DNA from: Alteromonas mediterranea DE
GTDB taxonomy: Bacteria > Pseudomonadota > Gammaproteobacteria > Enterobacterales > Alteromonadaceae
Assembly (NCBI RefSeq): GCF_000020585.3
Contig: NC_011138.3
Span: 783,562-847,561, forward strand
DNA: 64,000 nucleotides
Direction of reading: 5' to 3'
The position numbers were made by a program, and so were the translations under genes. The notes under the pieces were generated by a model, which saw only the letters and a program-made list of their open reading frames with translations, did not search any database and was not told the origin of the DNA. Positions 63,476-64,000 of this stretch are shown here, piece by piece (position 1 is the first letter of the stretch; the number at the start of each line of letters is the position of its first letter).

Positions 63476-64000
63476 GTGAATTTAGTGCAATTTTTTCTAA
63501 CAGTATTTTGTCTTCTTTTAATCACTGCTGCTACCCACGTTAATGCAGAGGATAAGCTTGATATTGTCGATGGTTTACAGCTTGCCAAGCAATATAGCCA
63601 CAGCCGACAAGATATAAATATCGCCGAGTATTGGGTGAGCGAAAAATTAGACGGCATTCGGGCACGATGGGACGGCACTGAACTGAGAACCCGCAATAAC
63701 AACAAAATAGCCGCTCCGGCATGGTTTACTGCCAATTGGCCCAAAGCAACCATTGATGGTGAGCTCTGGATTGCGAGAGGGCAGTTTGAACGTACGGCTT
63801 CCATTGTGCTTTCAAAGTTAACGAGCGTTGCGCCTCATTCTGTAGCCGGATCTTTACCTCGTACTGAATCTACAACCGACGCCATGACCGCTACACATTC
63901 CCTACCAAGCAAACGCTGGGCTAAGATTAGGTTTATGGCGTTCGACATGCCTGTAGCGGGCCAGTCCTTTGACAGTCGACTAAACATGCTGAACAACCTT
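63476..64000 (+). CDS. Exported ATP-dependent DNA ligase (LigE-like), partial
   Basis: The frame opens at a GTG at 63476 (a second GTG is at 63485) and runs off the right edge with 175 codons visible. A signal peptide (MNLVQFFLTVFCLLLITAAT, cleavage near NA-ED) points to the periplasm. The nucleotidyltransferase motif I SEKLDGIRARWDG carries the adenylated Lys near 57, followed by ELRTRNNNKIAAP (motif Ia-like), DGELW (motif III) and FMAFDMP (motif IIIa-like). This matches the small periplasmic ATP-dependent ligases of marine and naturally transformable bacteria. A Ser-Thr-rich stretch of about 30 residues before KRWAKIRFMAFD looks like an insertion. Confidence 0.85.
   Translation, partial: MNLVQFFLTVFCLLLITAATHVNAEDKLDIVDGLQLAKQYSHSRQDINIAEYWVSEKLDGIRARWDGTELRTRNNNKIAAPAWFTANWPKATIDGELWIARGQFERTASIVLSKLTSVAPHSVAGSLPRTESTTDAMTATHSLPSKRWAKIRFMAFDMPVAGQSFDSRLNMLNNL

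Noticed and set aside
63463..63804. Minus-strand frame at the right edge
   Set aside because: The opposite strand encodes a signal peptide followed by ligase motifs SEKLDGIRA and DGELW, which explains the sequence much better.

Overview
The window reads as chromosomal DNA of a marine gammaproteobacterium, most probably Alteromonas or a close relative. This is inferred from the RpoD, DnaG and AcnB sequences, the rpsU-yqeY-dnaG-rpoD cluster divergent from tsaD, an aquatic-type TtpC-ExbB-ExbD-TonB system, and many secreted or lipid-anchored enzymes. No rRNA, tRNA, CRISPR array, prophage or complete insertion sequence was seen. One MITE-like element is present.

Layout. 0-1.6 kb: the edge of an unknown gene and two small envelope proteins. 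1.6-8 kb: an acyl-CoA dehydrogenase, then a probable non-phosphorylative sugar or sugar-acid catabolic cluster (SDR dehydrogenase, lactonase-like amidohydrolase, enolase-superfamily dehydratase, class II aldolase) and a Nudix lipoprotein. 8-12.5 kb: an RND adaptor and pump without an outer-membrane channel. 12.9-16.4 kb: a short PstS-like binding protein, a porin and a chemoreceptor. 16.5-22 kb: the macromolecular synthesis cluster on the minus strand, interrupted by the MITE-like element, with a cluster of GATC sites in front of tsaD. 22.4-30 kb: housekeeping genes tsaD, plsY, folB, folK, uppP and a HIT-family gene, plus a secreted phosphodiesterase and an M49-type peptidase lipoprotein. 30-36 kb: an HDOD protein, a benE-type transporter with a divergent XRE-cupin regulator, rdgC and an orphan histidine kinase.

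36-50.6 kb is the most interesting block: phoB, phoR and a pstS-like gene, then a 930-residue lipoprotein built from two near-identical halves, a TonB-dependent receptor, and a DUF3450-ttpC-exbB-exbD-tonB-TPR energising operon. Pho-box-like sites lie before phoB, before the lipoprotein gene and before the DUF3450 gene; the phoB and DUF3450 sites share an identical 18-base core. I infer a phosphate-starvation-controlled, TonB-powered outer-membrane uptake system whose regulator, periplasmic binding protein, surface lipoprotein, receptor and motor lie together. pstCAB is absent from the window.

50.6-64 kb: an HD-GYP response regulator and a hybrid kinase, an acyl-CoA ligase, a small membrane protein, a PQQ-type sugar dehydrogenase, acnB, an exported nucleosidase, a small lipoprotein, and the start of an exported ATP-dependent DNA ligase that runs off the right edge.
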